From contig JAAALK010000288.1 in the NCBI GenBank assembly GCA_019279435.1, positions 72,736,811 through 72,800,810 on the forward strand: a DNA stretch of 64,000 bases, in the 5' to 3' direction. A model generated the notes under the pieces. That model made no database searches, was not told where the DNA came from, and saw only the letters and a program-made list of their open reading frames with translations. Below are positions 23,765-34,602 of the stretch, piece after piece (the stretch's first letter is position 1; every line of letters starts with the position of its first letter). Both the position numbers and the translations under genes were made by a program. This DNA comes from Zizania palustris. Lineage: Eukaryota > Streptophyta > Magnoliopsida > Poales > Poaceae.

Positions 23765-25617
23765 CTAGAGAAGCATCCCAAAAGTTACCTTCGGCTTTTT
23801 GCGGGATTTAGCCAGAGATGGCTTGTCGACATTTACATTCCACACTCCTACCTCAAGGTTCTTCGGTATGAGCATGCGTGTGCGAGGTTTCCCAATGACG
23901 ACTGCCTTTCCTTTAGATGACTTGACCTGTTCGGGCTGAATCAGTACCTTATTCCTGTCAAGATCAATGTTGTTTACGGGAAAGGGATCATGATCGAGCT
24001 TCATTCTAGGGCTAGAATCTATCTTCAATCGTCCTTCATCTATGGCCGATTGAACTTGCCGACGAAAAACATTGCATTCATTAGTAGAATGGTAAATCGA
24101 ATCATGCCACTTACAGTATGCACGTTTCTTCAAGTTATCGGCAGATGGAATGACGTGACCTTTGGGCAACCTGATGAGCTTGCTTTTCAACAAAAAATCA
24201 AATATTCTATCGCACTTGGTCACATCAGACGAGTACTTAAGTTCATTGGGTCGACATGTACACGGCCGTAATTCGGAGCACGCGATTGTTTTAGATCCAC
24301 TGGGCCAGGTCCATTCGGTCGTGTACATGTCAGCCAAATCTTCTTCCCCTGATGATTCTTCTTCGGAGTGCTCCACGATGTGTAGCTTGGCCTTAGGCTC
24401 ACTAAAAACTTTGACATACCTTTTGCCCCTGGCTAGGCCTTCCTGGTCCAGAGCCTGCTCTAAAACCTGACTAACCTCAAGGAAGTTTCGGCCGTCTAGC
24501 TTTTCCTTAATTTCAGAATGCAAACCGTTGAAAGCTAAGTCGGCCAGATCCCTCTCGGAGATATTTAAACTAAAGCATCGGTTTCTAGTGTCTCGGAAGC
24601 GCCTAATATAGTCGGAGACACTCTCATTGGTCTTCTGTTTAACCGATGTCAAATGTGAGAGCCTAAGTTAGGTTTCCCTAGTGTAAAAATAGTCGTGGAA
24701 TTTTTGCTCTAACTGGGCCCAAGTCTGGACGGAGTTCGGCGGTAGCGCTGAAAACCAAGTGAAAGCAGTGCCGGACAGCGATAAGGAAAATAATTTGAGC
24801 TTAAGCGCATCCGACCCGCTTGCTTCACCACACTGTGCTAGAAATTGGCCTATATGCTCTAGGATGGTCTTGCTACTCTCGCCATCAAACTTGGTGAACT
24901 TAGGAACCCTAAAGCCACGAGGATATGGGATGGCATCGAAATGGTCTGGGTACAACTTACGGTAAACCCTAATCTGATCACGAGGCGTGTAACCAGTGCA
25001 TTCCCTAACAAGCGCGTGAATTCGCTTGTCAATATCCTCTATGCTTTCGGCCTGCGCGCGTCTCTCGTGCGGGGGTGCGACACGTGGTGGTATGTTGGGA
25101 TGTCGGTCGTACGTCCCCTCCTCTCGTGTCGGCTCATGATAAATGGGATGCTCAGGACTACGCAGGTATGTAGGAGCAGGAGGTGCGTGCAGCGCATGAA
25201 AGGGCGGTGTGGGTGCATGCGGCGTGTAATAAAATGGGGCGGTTTGACCGTAGGCACACTGGCCGGTTGGACCGGCCTAGTAGCCGGTCTTACCGTAAGT
25301 ATATGGGTCGGTCAAACCGGCCTAGTAGCCGGTCAGACCGACTATCGCCGGTGATGGTGCCTAGTACGTGCTAGTTTGGCTAGCCCAAGGGTCGACCTGA
25401 CTGACAGTGGTGTGCGCAGCCTCGGCCCTAGAAATTGGAGGTGTATATGTAACGACCTTTCCAGTGCTCCCGTCGGTTCTACTTTATACATGGTGCGCGG
25501 GGGAGGGTAGGCTAGCAATCGAGGTGTGAGAAACAGCCTCGGAAAAGCCGAATCTCCTAAACATCACTTCCATGTCAGGCCCTAGTCGATTTTAAAATGT
25601 AGCACTAACGACCTGAT
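23765..25617 (-). pseudogene. gag of the gag-only element, main part
   Basis: Reading on the minus strand, the frame includes YPDHFDAIPYPRGFRVPKFT, FDGESSKTILEHIGQFLAQC and GTAFTWFSALPPNSVQTW, the Retrotrans_gag core. After a single in-frame stop at about 24668 come NESVSDYIRRFRDTRNRCFS and LADLAFNGLHSEIKEKL. Next is a C/H-rich motif, YCKWHDSIYHSTNECNVFRR, and a basic C-terminal region. Upstream, 25617-24960 is proline/tyrosine-rich and carries the palindromic CCGGTC repeats plus several stops. The first part of the gene lies at 37975-38325 on the other side of the nested element. The frame downstream to about 23400 still resembles a basic gag tail. The core is unusually well preserved compared with the other gag remnants in the window. 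Confidence 0.8.
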
Positions 25618-28600
25618 TATAGCGCCCCGATTTATCAAAATCGAGACATTATTGAATTTCCATAGAAAAACAATAATACAAGAGGTTCATCATGCGACAA
25701 CGTACGTACGATAATATCCATGGTACGCAGACCATATTTATTACAACATTGTTTTAGTAAAAACAGTAATAAGATAATTTAAACAGCGGCATGACGAACG
25801 TCTTCTTCAAGATCTTTCTTCCCGACTGGGTCGCTACTCCAGACCGTCTTCAAGATAAGCATCCTCTGCGGGGTCCAACGGGTATGAGTACAAAAAGTAC
25901 TCAACAAGCCACCGCAAATGCAAATAATAATGCAGGATAATAAACAAGGAAGGATAAAGGCTAACAATGCGGAATAAAGCAGTTGCAGTTATGGCATTTA
26001 GTGTAATCATATTTTAATCATGCGGAAAGTAAATATGAACATCATCAACATCAACTAACTCGAGGAGTACGTTTTACCTCCTCGCACAACAGTCCTTACA
26101 TGTCAATCCATCATGCACATACATATTCAAAGTAAACTAACTGAGGGATGTCACGCAACCCGCCCTTGACCGTGGGCTCGGCTTTTCGAAAAGATTTAAG
26201 ACTCTGATCAGAGATGTACTACTGTACCCACAAGGCACGCGCTCATCTCAACGAGATGACCCATTTCACGGGAACTCGTGCCAAAACCTCAATATGAGAT
26301 GTTCCAAGCGATAACCACCCGCTCTAGGTTTCGCCGGCGCGCCGGGCCGCATCCCGGCTAACGTCGCACCCCCTTTTGCGCCACATTGGTACAAGTCACC
26401 CGCAGGTGCAACTTGACCCATCTCCAAATGGTGGCCTCGGTTTGGAACAACCCATACCTTAGTTAGGACTTACCCACTAGACTTGTGGTTAGTACGTAAG
26501 TGTATTGTAACGGATCCCTCAGACCGGTCCTTATAGTGCCCCGGGTGCGACTGACCAATGCCCTAGCTTGCACCCGGAACCCACCATGCATACACTCACA
26601 ACCATGACTCATCACCAACAGAATTTCCAAGGATAAGAAGTAACGGGGATCATATAATAGAACCATTTTGCTACGACTCATTTTTATCCTATAGCGGCCG
26701 TGTCAATACTTTGGACACTAGCTAATATCATTAATTATATGGTGACAAGGAGGTTAGGCGAGATAGCATGGCTTGGGTTGCACATCAAGGTCGGGGGATC
26801 CTAAATAAATATAATGTAAGGGTTCGTTTGACTAATGCATATATAATCTATGTGTTGTAGCGATAGTCAATTCAAACATGGGTTCAATATGTTCAAAAGA
26901 ATTGTTTGGTGACTTGCCTTGTTCAGCGAAAGGCGAGGGAGGGACTTCCGGGAAGTATTCCGGCTCCTCGACGGCGTCGTAGTCTTTTCAATAATAATAA
27001 AGTAAAATAAATACAACATTCTATATGAACAACGTAAAATCACACAACAAGCATGTGGGTTTTAGTTGGTTTGATTTTAAAGAAAATCAGTTGTTAAGGT
27101 TCTAAAGTTTATTTCACAAATAATTTAAAATGAATCAAAATGAATTATTGTTTTTCAAAGAAGGGTTTTTCAAGTGTGAATAATACCACATTAAGTTTTC
27201 TAATTAATTTAATATGAATGATTCAGAGAAAACCCTGTGGTTCCAGTGTCTAAACAGAAAGGAACAAATATATAATTTTCTGAAGTTTAAATATTTAAAT
27301 TTACATTTTAATCCTAAGGGAATTTGAATACTTATTTAAATAAACATGAAAATGTCAAAGTAAACCTACTGTTTTTATTGCATAAATATGTAGAGAATAA
27401 TTTTATGAATTTTCTGAAATTGGAATGGTAATTTTTAGAGTTCAAATGCATTAGATATGAATTTTACAAGTTTAAAAGCATTTCTGGAATTTATTTTCAA
27501 ATTTTAAACCCCTCGGGTCCACGGTGAGCCAGGCCCACGGTGAACCCGCGCACTGTGCGCGTGCGCCGGGTCGATCTGGACCGTCGGATCCAGATCCGAC
27601 GCGCGAGGGCGAGGCGGGACGCGTAAGTGACTACGGACGGCCAGGATTAAAACGTTCGAAGGGGTACCACGTGGACGCACGAGATTAAACGCGGGGTTTT
27701 AAAACTAACGGACGCACGAGATCGCACTGTACCGCTTCACTCAGATCCGACGGCGCCGATTAAATCGCACGAGGGATTAAATCCGGGCCGTTAGATCTGG
27801 ATCGCACGACGTGGATCAAATCCGACACGGCACGGGTACTCGACCCATGCCGGTCGTCTTCTCCGACGACGGCGAGCGGGCCAGTGGCCACGGCGAGCGA
27901 CAGCGACCTAGTCCAAGGCCTAAAATGGAACGAGGGTGCTACGGGGATCACGAGGGTACCTTAAGCGAGACGAGGGGTCGACGGAGCGCGGTCGGCGGCG
28001 AGGGTAGACGGCGGAGCGGTTCGGGCTTCTCGTCGGCGATGGCGTTCCGGCGGGGTTCGACGTCGGTGGAGGGGTGGCCGAGGTCGGGGTCGTTCTCGAG
28101 GTCACGTTGATGGTGGAGGCACGGGTGGAGGTGGTCCGGTGCGACGGCGAGCGGTGGCCGGAGGCGAACCAGAGGGTGTGCGCTAAAAGGCGAATTGTGG
28201 GTGCTCTGTTCGTTCTCGAGGCGATTAAGCGTGGGGGTCGGACGCGGCTCAGGCTGGGGGCTTAAATAGGACACCGGAGAGGGCTCGCATGCAAGGAAAG
28301 CCGGGGGAGAGCGTTAAGTCGCCGGCGAGGTCTCGGCCATGCATGGAGCAGCGTTCCCGGGGGCTTAAACGTGTGCTTTTATGGGTTTAAATGGGCGGTG
28401 GGCCTCGGGGAGTTAATGGCCGGCGTCGGTTTAACGGAAGGGGGAACCGGCGAGGGGATCCGAGGCGAAGTCTTCGCCGGCGGGATTAGGGGGGGCGGCG
28501 CGGGGTTGAAGACGATTCTGACGAGCGGGGGCCACAAGCCAGTGAGCGCGAGCGGGCGAGGGTGGCGCCTGACGGGTGGGGCCGGGTTGTCGGGTTCGCG

Positions 28601-28988
28601 CGCGAGGGGAGGGATTCGGCGCCGACAGGTGGGACCGGGTTGTCAGCCAGAGGCGAGCGGGGTAACGGGCTGGGCCGGCCGGGAGAGAGAGAAGGGAGGG
28701 TGGGGAGCCCATTACTGTTCTAATACATTTCTAAATAAAAATAATTCCAGAAATTAGATTAAAATGTTAGGGCTACTTCCAAGGTTGATAAAAATTTATA
28801 AAAATTCCCAAAATTATATTTTGGTTTTAGGATCATATACAAAAAGTTTCACCTCCTAATTTGGTCATCTACTCTATGTTGTAGTTCAAAAGGGTATAAA
28901 AGGGAATTAAAAGTATTTTCTGAAATAATAATTCCAAGAAATTGAATTTAGTAATATTTTTATTGTTTTGAAAATTTGGGGTGTTACA
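25618..28988 (-). repeat. 3' LTR of the Tekay-like element
   Basis: The LTR is 3371 bp. Its outer end reads TATAGCGCCCCG where the other LTR has TGTAGCGCCCCG, a G-to-A change in the terminal dinucleotide. The inner end is GGGGTGTTACA. An AT-rich half (about 25650-27500) is followed by a GC-rich half (27500-28700). The small ORFs in the GC-rich half occur in both LTRs and are not considered genes. Confidence 0.92.
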
Positions 28989-28990
28989 AA

Positions 28991-29002
28991 CCTATCCCCC
29001 TT
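28991..29002 (-). other. Polypurine tract of the Tekay-like element
   Basis: On the minus strand AAGGGGGATAGG ends two bases before the 3' LTR. Confidence 0.8.
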
Positions 29003-29031
29003 ACAAGAATCTCGTCCTCGAGATTGGAACG

Positions 29032-30180
29032 TTACTCGAATAGCTCGGGGTATTGGGCTTTTAGCTCGTCTTCTTTTTCCCAAGTGGCTTCTTCTGCGGG
29101 ATGGTTGTTCCATTGGACTTTGCAGAAGCGGACGACACGACTTCTGGTTACTCTCTCCTTGGTTTCCAAGATCTTGACGGGTCTCTCTATGTAGGTCAAG
29201 TCTTCTTGGACATCGAGCTGCTGAAGGTCGGCTTGCTCGGTGGGTACACGGAGGCACTTTTTCAGCTGAGAGACATGAAACACATCATGAACTCCTGCCA
29301 AGGATGGAGGCAGTTCAAGTCGGTATGCCACTTCTCCTTGTCGTCGGAGGATCTGGAAAGGTCCGACGTAGCGGGGTGCTAGTTTGCCTTTCATGTTGAA
29401 CCTTTGAGTGCCACGGAGGGGAGTGACTCGGAGGTAGACATAATCGCCCTCCTCAAAGGCTAGGTCTCTTCGACGGTTGTCGGCATAGCTCTTCTGCCTG
29501 GATTGGGCTGCCTTCAATCGGTCTCTTATGATCTTAACTTTCTCTTCAGCTTCTCTCAATAAGTCAGTCCCAAACAGTTGTGATTCTCCGGTTTGATCCC
29601 AGAGCAACGGCGTTCTGCACTTACGCCCATAGAGTGCTTCGAACGGGGACATTTGCAGGCTGGCTTGATAGATGTTGTTGTAGGAGAACTCTGCATAAGG
29701 TAAGTTCTTGTCCCACATTCCGCCAAAGTCTAGAGCACAAGCTCTAAGCATATCCTCCAATATCTGGTTGACCCTTTCGGTCTGACCGTCGGTCTGTGGA
29801 TGATAGGCGGTGCTAAAGTTCAGCCGGGTGCCGAGTTCCTCTTGAAGGTTCTTCCAAAACTTGGAGGTAAACTGACTCCCGCGGTCAGATACAATCTTCT
29901 TAGGAACTCCGTGAAGACACACGATCCGGGTCATATACAACTCAGCCAACTTGGCGACGGTGTACGTTGTCTTGACCGGGACGAAGTGAGCTACCTTGGT
30001 GAGTCGATCGACGATCACCCAGATGGAATCGTGACCAACTTGGGTCCTGGGCAGTCCCGTGATGAAGTCCATCCCTATCTCTTCCCACTTCCATTCAGGG
30101 ACTTTGAGGGGTTTGAAGCAGTCCGGCAGGTCTCTGATGCTCTGCCTTGACTCGCCGGCATGTGTCGCACTTGGCCACAT
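29032..30180 (-). pseudogene. Integrase core and chromodomain (pol, frame 2)
   Basis: This 382-codon frame continues pol after a one-base shift near 30118-30125. The integrase catalytic triad is intact: aspartate in [12 protein letters not shown], aspartate in [10 protein letters not shown], glutamate in [17 protein letters not shown]-like segment follows ([21 protein letters not shown]), then [12 protein letters not shown] chromodomain-like C-terminus comes last ([38 protein letters not shown]), ending PELFE at 29032. Integrase inserts the cDNA, and chromodomains of this type are thought to steer integration to heterochromatin. The frame itself is undamaged; only the link to the upstream pol frame is broken. 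Confidence 0.88.
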
Positions 30181-33100
30181 ACTCAGCTATTTCTCTCTTC
30201 ATGCTGACCCACCAATATTTTTCTTTCAGGTCTTGGTACATCTTTGTACTCCCGGGATGGATGGAGTATAGAGTATCGTGGGCTTCTTGAAGGATGAGAG
30301 TCTTCAACTCAGGTAGGTTGGGTACGCATACTCGGTTTCCGAACCAGATGGTACCATGTTCGTCCTCGGAGAATCCGGGGGCTTTACCCTTCCTCATGTT
30401 TTGCTGGATCTCCAGGATGTCCGGGTCCTCCTTCTGCTTCTCTCGGATCTGGTCTATTAAGACAGGCCGAGACTCCAAGGCAGCGAGGTACTCTCGAGTG
30501 GTGATCCCCAGGTTTAGCCTCTCCATCTCCTTATAAAGTAAAGGAGCTTGGTCTTGAATCATGATGGCATTGCAGTACCCTTTTCGACTAAGGGCGTCTG
30601 CCATCACGTTCGCTTTGCCCGGATGATAATGGATGCCCAAGTCGTAATCCTTGATCAGTTCCAACCATCTCCTTTGCCTGAGATTCAGATCTGGTTGGGT
30701 GAATATGTACTTGAGGCTCTTGTGGTCGGTGAAGACCTCACACCGATTCCCCACAAGGTAATGTCTCCATATCTTCAAGGCATGAACCACGGCTGCTAGT
30801 TCCAGGTCGTGGGTTGGGTAGTTCAGCTCATGTGGTCTCAACTGCCGGGAGGCGTAGGATATCACCTTCCCTTCTTGCATTAAGACGCATCCCAATCCTT
30901 GGCGAGAGGCATCACAGTAGACGTGGAAGTCTTTTCGGATGTCTGGCAGAGTCAGAATGGGAGCTGACACTAGCTTCTTCTTGAGGGTCTGGAAGCTTTC
31001 TTCGCAGTCAGGGGTCCATTCAAACTTTACTTCCTTTTGCAGAAGTCTAGTCATAGGCTTGGCGATCTTGGAAAAATTCTCGATGAACCGGCGGTAGTAT
31101 CCGGCCAATCCGAGAAAACTCCGGATCTCGGTCACGGTCGTTGGCTGTAGCCAGTTGGTTACTGCTTCAACGGTGGTTGGGTCCACTGCTATTCCTCCGG
31201 CAGATATAACATGGCCGAGGAACTTCACCTCAGACGACCAAAATTCGCATTTGTTGTATTTGGCGTACAGTTGCTGCTCCCTTAGCTTTCCGAGGGTCAG
31301 ACGGAGGTGAGTCTCGTGTTCTTCCTTGTTCTTGGAGTAAACGAGGATATCGTCGATGAATACCACGATAAACTTGTCCAAGAACTCCATGAATACATTG
31401 TTCATCATGTTCATGAAAAAGGCCGGGGCATTCGTGAGTCCGAACGACATCACGGTGTACTCGTAGAGTCCATAGCGGGAGGTGAAAGCAGTCTTGGGTA
31501 TATCTTCATCCCTGATCCTTAACTGGTGATAACCTGACCTGAGGTCAATCTTGGAAAACACCGAGGATCCTTTCAGCTGATCGAACAGGTCGTCGATCCG
31601 AGGCAATGGGTATTTGTTCTTGATGGTTACGTCGTTCAGGGCTCTATAGTCCACGCACATCCTCTTGGTCTTGTCCTTCTTCATGGCAAATATAACCGGT
31701 GCACCCCAGGGTGAGGTACTCGGTCGGATATAACCTTTCTGTTCTAGGTCTTCGATGTTGCTCTTGACTTCGGCTAGCTCATTGGCGGCCATTCGGTACG
31801 GGCGCTTGGAGATTGGAGTGGTCCCGGGGACAAGTTCAATTCTGAATTCGATGTCCCGCTTGGGAGGCATTCTGGGCAGATCTTCGGGGAAAACATCTGC
31901 AAACTCCTTGACTATTGGCACCTCTTCAAGAGCTATTGAGTGAAGGGATGCTCCGAGTGGTTTGCGACTAGTCATCCGGAAGGTGACGGTTACGCCTTCA
32001 GGATTGGTCACCATGACGGACTTGTTGGCACAGTCGATCACTCCCTTGTGCTTCATCAACCAATCCATACCTAGTATGAGGTCGAGTCCGGTGCATTGGA
32101 TGAGGACAGGCTCGGCCCGAAACAGTACTCCTTGGATGTCAAGTTGAATCTTAGGGCTGTAGAAGCGGGCTGAGGTCCTATTGCCGGGGGTGGCAATCAC
32201 CATGGGAATGGGTAGAGGGAGCACGTCCAGTTTGTTTGTTTTCACAAAATTTTTCGAGATGAAGGAGTGGGTTGCTCCAGAGTCGAATAATATGACGGCC
32301 GGGACGGAATTCACAGTAAACGTACCGAGCATGACTTCAGGAGCCTCCTGAGCTTCCTCCGCGCTGATGTGGTTGACGCGGGCGCGAACCGCCTGGTTGG
32401 GTGCTGCGCCTTGGTTCTGCTTGGGGTGAGGACACTGGTGCGAATAGTGCCCTTCCTTGCGGCAGTTGAAGCAGACGACCGGCCTTCCTTGGCGATCCCT
32501 CAAGATCGGGGCCTTGGCGGCCGGTGCCGGCTGAGTGGCCGGAGCTGGTGGAGCGGGGCGAGGGTGCCCGGCGTTGGATCCACCGGCTGCGTGAGGTGGC
32601 CTGTAGGCGGGCCGAGGATGGTAGGCGGGCGCTGGTGGCGGAGGGACGAAGCGGGGCCTCTGAGAGTTCGCCTGCTGATGCTTGAAGGCGATCATCTTCC
32701 TCTTCTTGAGGTCCAGCTTGTTCTGCTCGGTCTCTTGAATGAGCGCTTTGTTGACCAGCCGCTGGAAGTCGGCGAAGTCGGCGGCGACGAGCTGGATGGA
32801 CAGCTCATCCTTAAGTCCCCTGAGGAACTTGGCTTGGCGGAGTGCGTCGGTGCGCACTTCCTCCGGTGCGTAGCGGGCGAGGCGGTTGAACTCATGGAGG
32901 TACTCCATGACGGTCCTACTGCCTTGTTGCAGGTCGCGGAACTCCTGCTGTTTCACCGCGATGACACCGGCGGGGACGTGGGCGGCACGAAAGGCGATGG
33001 TGAACTCCGCCCAAGTCACCATGTGGCCCTCTGGCTGGGACGCTCGGTAGTTGTCCCACCATTCAGCGGCGGGACCCTGGAGCTGGTGAGTGGCGAAGGC

Positions 33101-33429
33101 CACCCGCTCCCGGTCTGTGCAGGGGAGGAGGTCGAGCTTCTTCTCGATGGTGCAAAGCCAATCTCCGGCCTCCATCGGGTTGGTGGTGCTCGAGAAGATG
33201 GGCGGGCGCACGGCAAAAACTCGGAGAGTTGCGGAGCGGCCGCGGGTGCTGGTGCGCGAGGGGCGGGCTCCCCATTCTGCAGACGGTCCAACTGAGCCTG
33301 TTGGTGCTGCATTTGGGTGAGGAGGGCGGTGATCAGATGGTTCTGATTCGCCATCATCTCCGCCAAGGTGGGGTGGTTGGCGGAAGGCGACCCGGATTGA
33401 CGCGGGCCTGTTGCACCCCAGTTGGGCAC
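30095..33429 (-). pseudogene. gag-pol polyprotein, frame 1 (gag, PR, RT, RNase H, INT zinc finger)
   Basis: From the second codon block on, one open frame of about 1,040 residues carries, in order: gag core ([32 protein letters not shown]), a CCHC zinc knuckle ([14 protein letters not shown]), protease ([12 protein letters not shown]), RT with [23 protein letters not shown] and intact [10 protein letters not shown], RNase H ([31 protein letters not shown]), and the integrase HHCC finger (CDTC at the end). Gag's first about 70 codons are in another frame (33429-33216, [20 protein letters not shown]), so a one-base indel lies near 33215. A second one-base shift near 30120 separates it from the integrase core. 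All catalytic motifs are intact, so only two small indels keep this copy from coding a full polyprotein. Confidence 0.9.
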
Positions 33430-33683
33430 AACACCCTAGGCGCATCTCGGCTTCCTCCTGCTCCGTTGTTGGAGCCGGTATTCTAGTGGTCGGCCATCTT
33501 CTGAATTCATAAGGTTATAAGGCAAAAAGTTGACAATACCATTAACCAGAATATTTCAAGCATGTAAATTAAGTGGTAAAAATGTTTATGACAATCAAGT
33601 TCTTATTCTACCCACAACACACTCGTCGTGGGTAGCACCACATACAAATAATGCTTTTTATTTAAATTCGCGTCTCCTAACGC

Positions 33684-34463
33684 CTACTCGCCACCGGAGG
33701 CGGTCTCCGTGCTCTCGGAACCACGAGTGCGCGGCTCCAGAGAGATGGTGGGCTCGAGAAAATTCTCGATGATGGAGTCGGAGACGAGGCCGGGGCGTGG
33801 AGGAGGGGCGCTGGTAGAAGGCCTGGCGGGGGAGGGTCGTGGCGAGATCCTCTTGGGGTGAGGGAGGGGCTCACGGATGGGCTTCTTCTTCCTTGGAAGA
33901 AGAGGAACCATCTCAGCGATGTCCTTCTGCAGCTGCATGATCTTGCGCTGCAACTCGCCGTTCTGCTGGATCAGGTTCTTCGTTTCTTCACGAAGAAACT
34001 CAACCGCCTCATGGTGCTCGTCGGCGTCGAGCACCGCCTCGGTGTGGAGATCATCCATGGCCTGCAGAAGACGCGACTGCCGGGCCATGACCGGATCACG
34101 CATGGAGTGAACTCCGAGGTAGATGCTACGGTGGGCTCCGGGAGTACGCTTCGGCATAAGCCGGAAGGATGAATTCTGAAGACGATCGTCGTAAATCATC
34201 CTCAGCTCCATAAGGGCCTGGAGGGCGACTCGTTGGCACGCGACGTCGAAAGTCGGGCCTCCAAGTGCGGTGGTGTAGGGCGGCAGATGTTCTCCGGAGC
34301 CGTGGACGGTGAGGGAGACGTCGCAAGGTCCGGCGAACTCGTCGGGATACACTCCTTGGAATTCGGGTTCGAAGAGGAACCCGAGGAAGGTGAGCATCAT
34401 GCGGAGCTCCCGGACGAAGCCCTCATAGTGGCGGCAGTAGCTGTGGACTTGGTAGACTGGCAT
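33684..34463 (-). CDS. Extra intact ORF upstream of gag (ORF0-like), 259 aa
   Basis: A true ATG opens a 259-codon frame (MPVYQVHSYCRHYEGFVREL...) that is sense with gag. It lies between the primer-binding site (34588) and gag (33429). The N-terminal about 110 residues look globular (FLFEPEFQGVYPDEFAGPCD, PPYTTALGGPTFDVACQRVA, ALMELRMIYDDRL). Residues about 125-190 are charged and probably coiled coil (EAVEFLREETKNLIQQNGEL, QRKIMQLQKDIAEM). The C-terminus is basic, Pro/Ser-rich and disordered. No RT, protease or zinc-finger motif is present. From memory, some rice gypsy elements have a similar extra ORF before gag. Function is unknown; the absence of stops in a young element suggests it was maintained until recently. 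It could alternatively be a captured host gene fragment, since the globular part resembles no element protein I know. Confidence 0.7.
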   Translation of the reverse strand: MPVYQVHSYCRHYEGFVRELRMMLTFLGFLFEPEFQGVYPDEFAGPCDVSLTVHGSGEHLPPYTTALGGPTFDVACQRVALQALMELRMIYDDRLQNSSFRLMPKRTPGAHRSIYLGVHSMRDPVMARQSRLLQAMDDLHTEAVLDADEHHEAVEFLREETKNLIQQNGELQRKIMQLQKDIAEMVPLLPRKKKPIREPLPHPKRISPRPSPARPSTSAPPPRPGLVSDSIIENFLEPTISLEPRTRGSESTETASGGE

Positions 34464-34587
34464 CTACAAAACAGCAAGTTGAATAAAAGTGAGGAGAGGA
34501 ACAAAGTTTATGAAGTAGATTTTCGAGAAGTAATTTTCCTGTGGCTAATGGCTAGGCGGGTCTGTTTGGCTTCCTACAGTCGAGTCG

Positions 34588-34599
34588 GCTCTGATACCA
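34588..34599 (-). other. Primer-binding site of the Tekay-like element
   Basis: On the minus strand TGGTATCAGAGC lies three bases inside the 5' LTR, complementary to initiator tRNA-Met. Confidence 0.92.
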
Positions 34600-34602
34600 T
34601 CT

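Noticed and set aside
27811..28757. Several GC-rich ORFs in the LTR of the Tekay-like element, repeated at 36796-37743
   Set aside because: They overlap on both strands, are compositionally biased, and one is altered by an indel between the two LTRs. No motif was found.
32369..33295. 308-residue plus-strand ORF
   Set aside because: Antisense shadow of the gag region of the Tekay-like element; the gag frame has the recognisable motifs.
29032..34463. Possibility that the minus-strand ORFs are host genes
   Set aside because: They lie between matched LTRs with PBS, polypurine tract and target duplication, and (apart from the extra ORF) carry standard gypsy domains.
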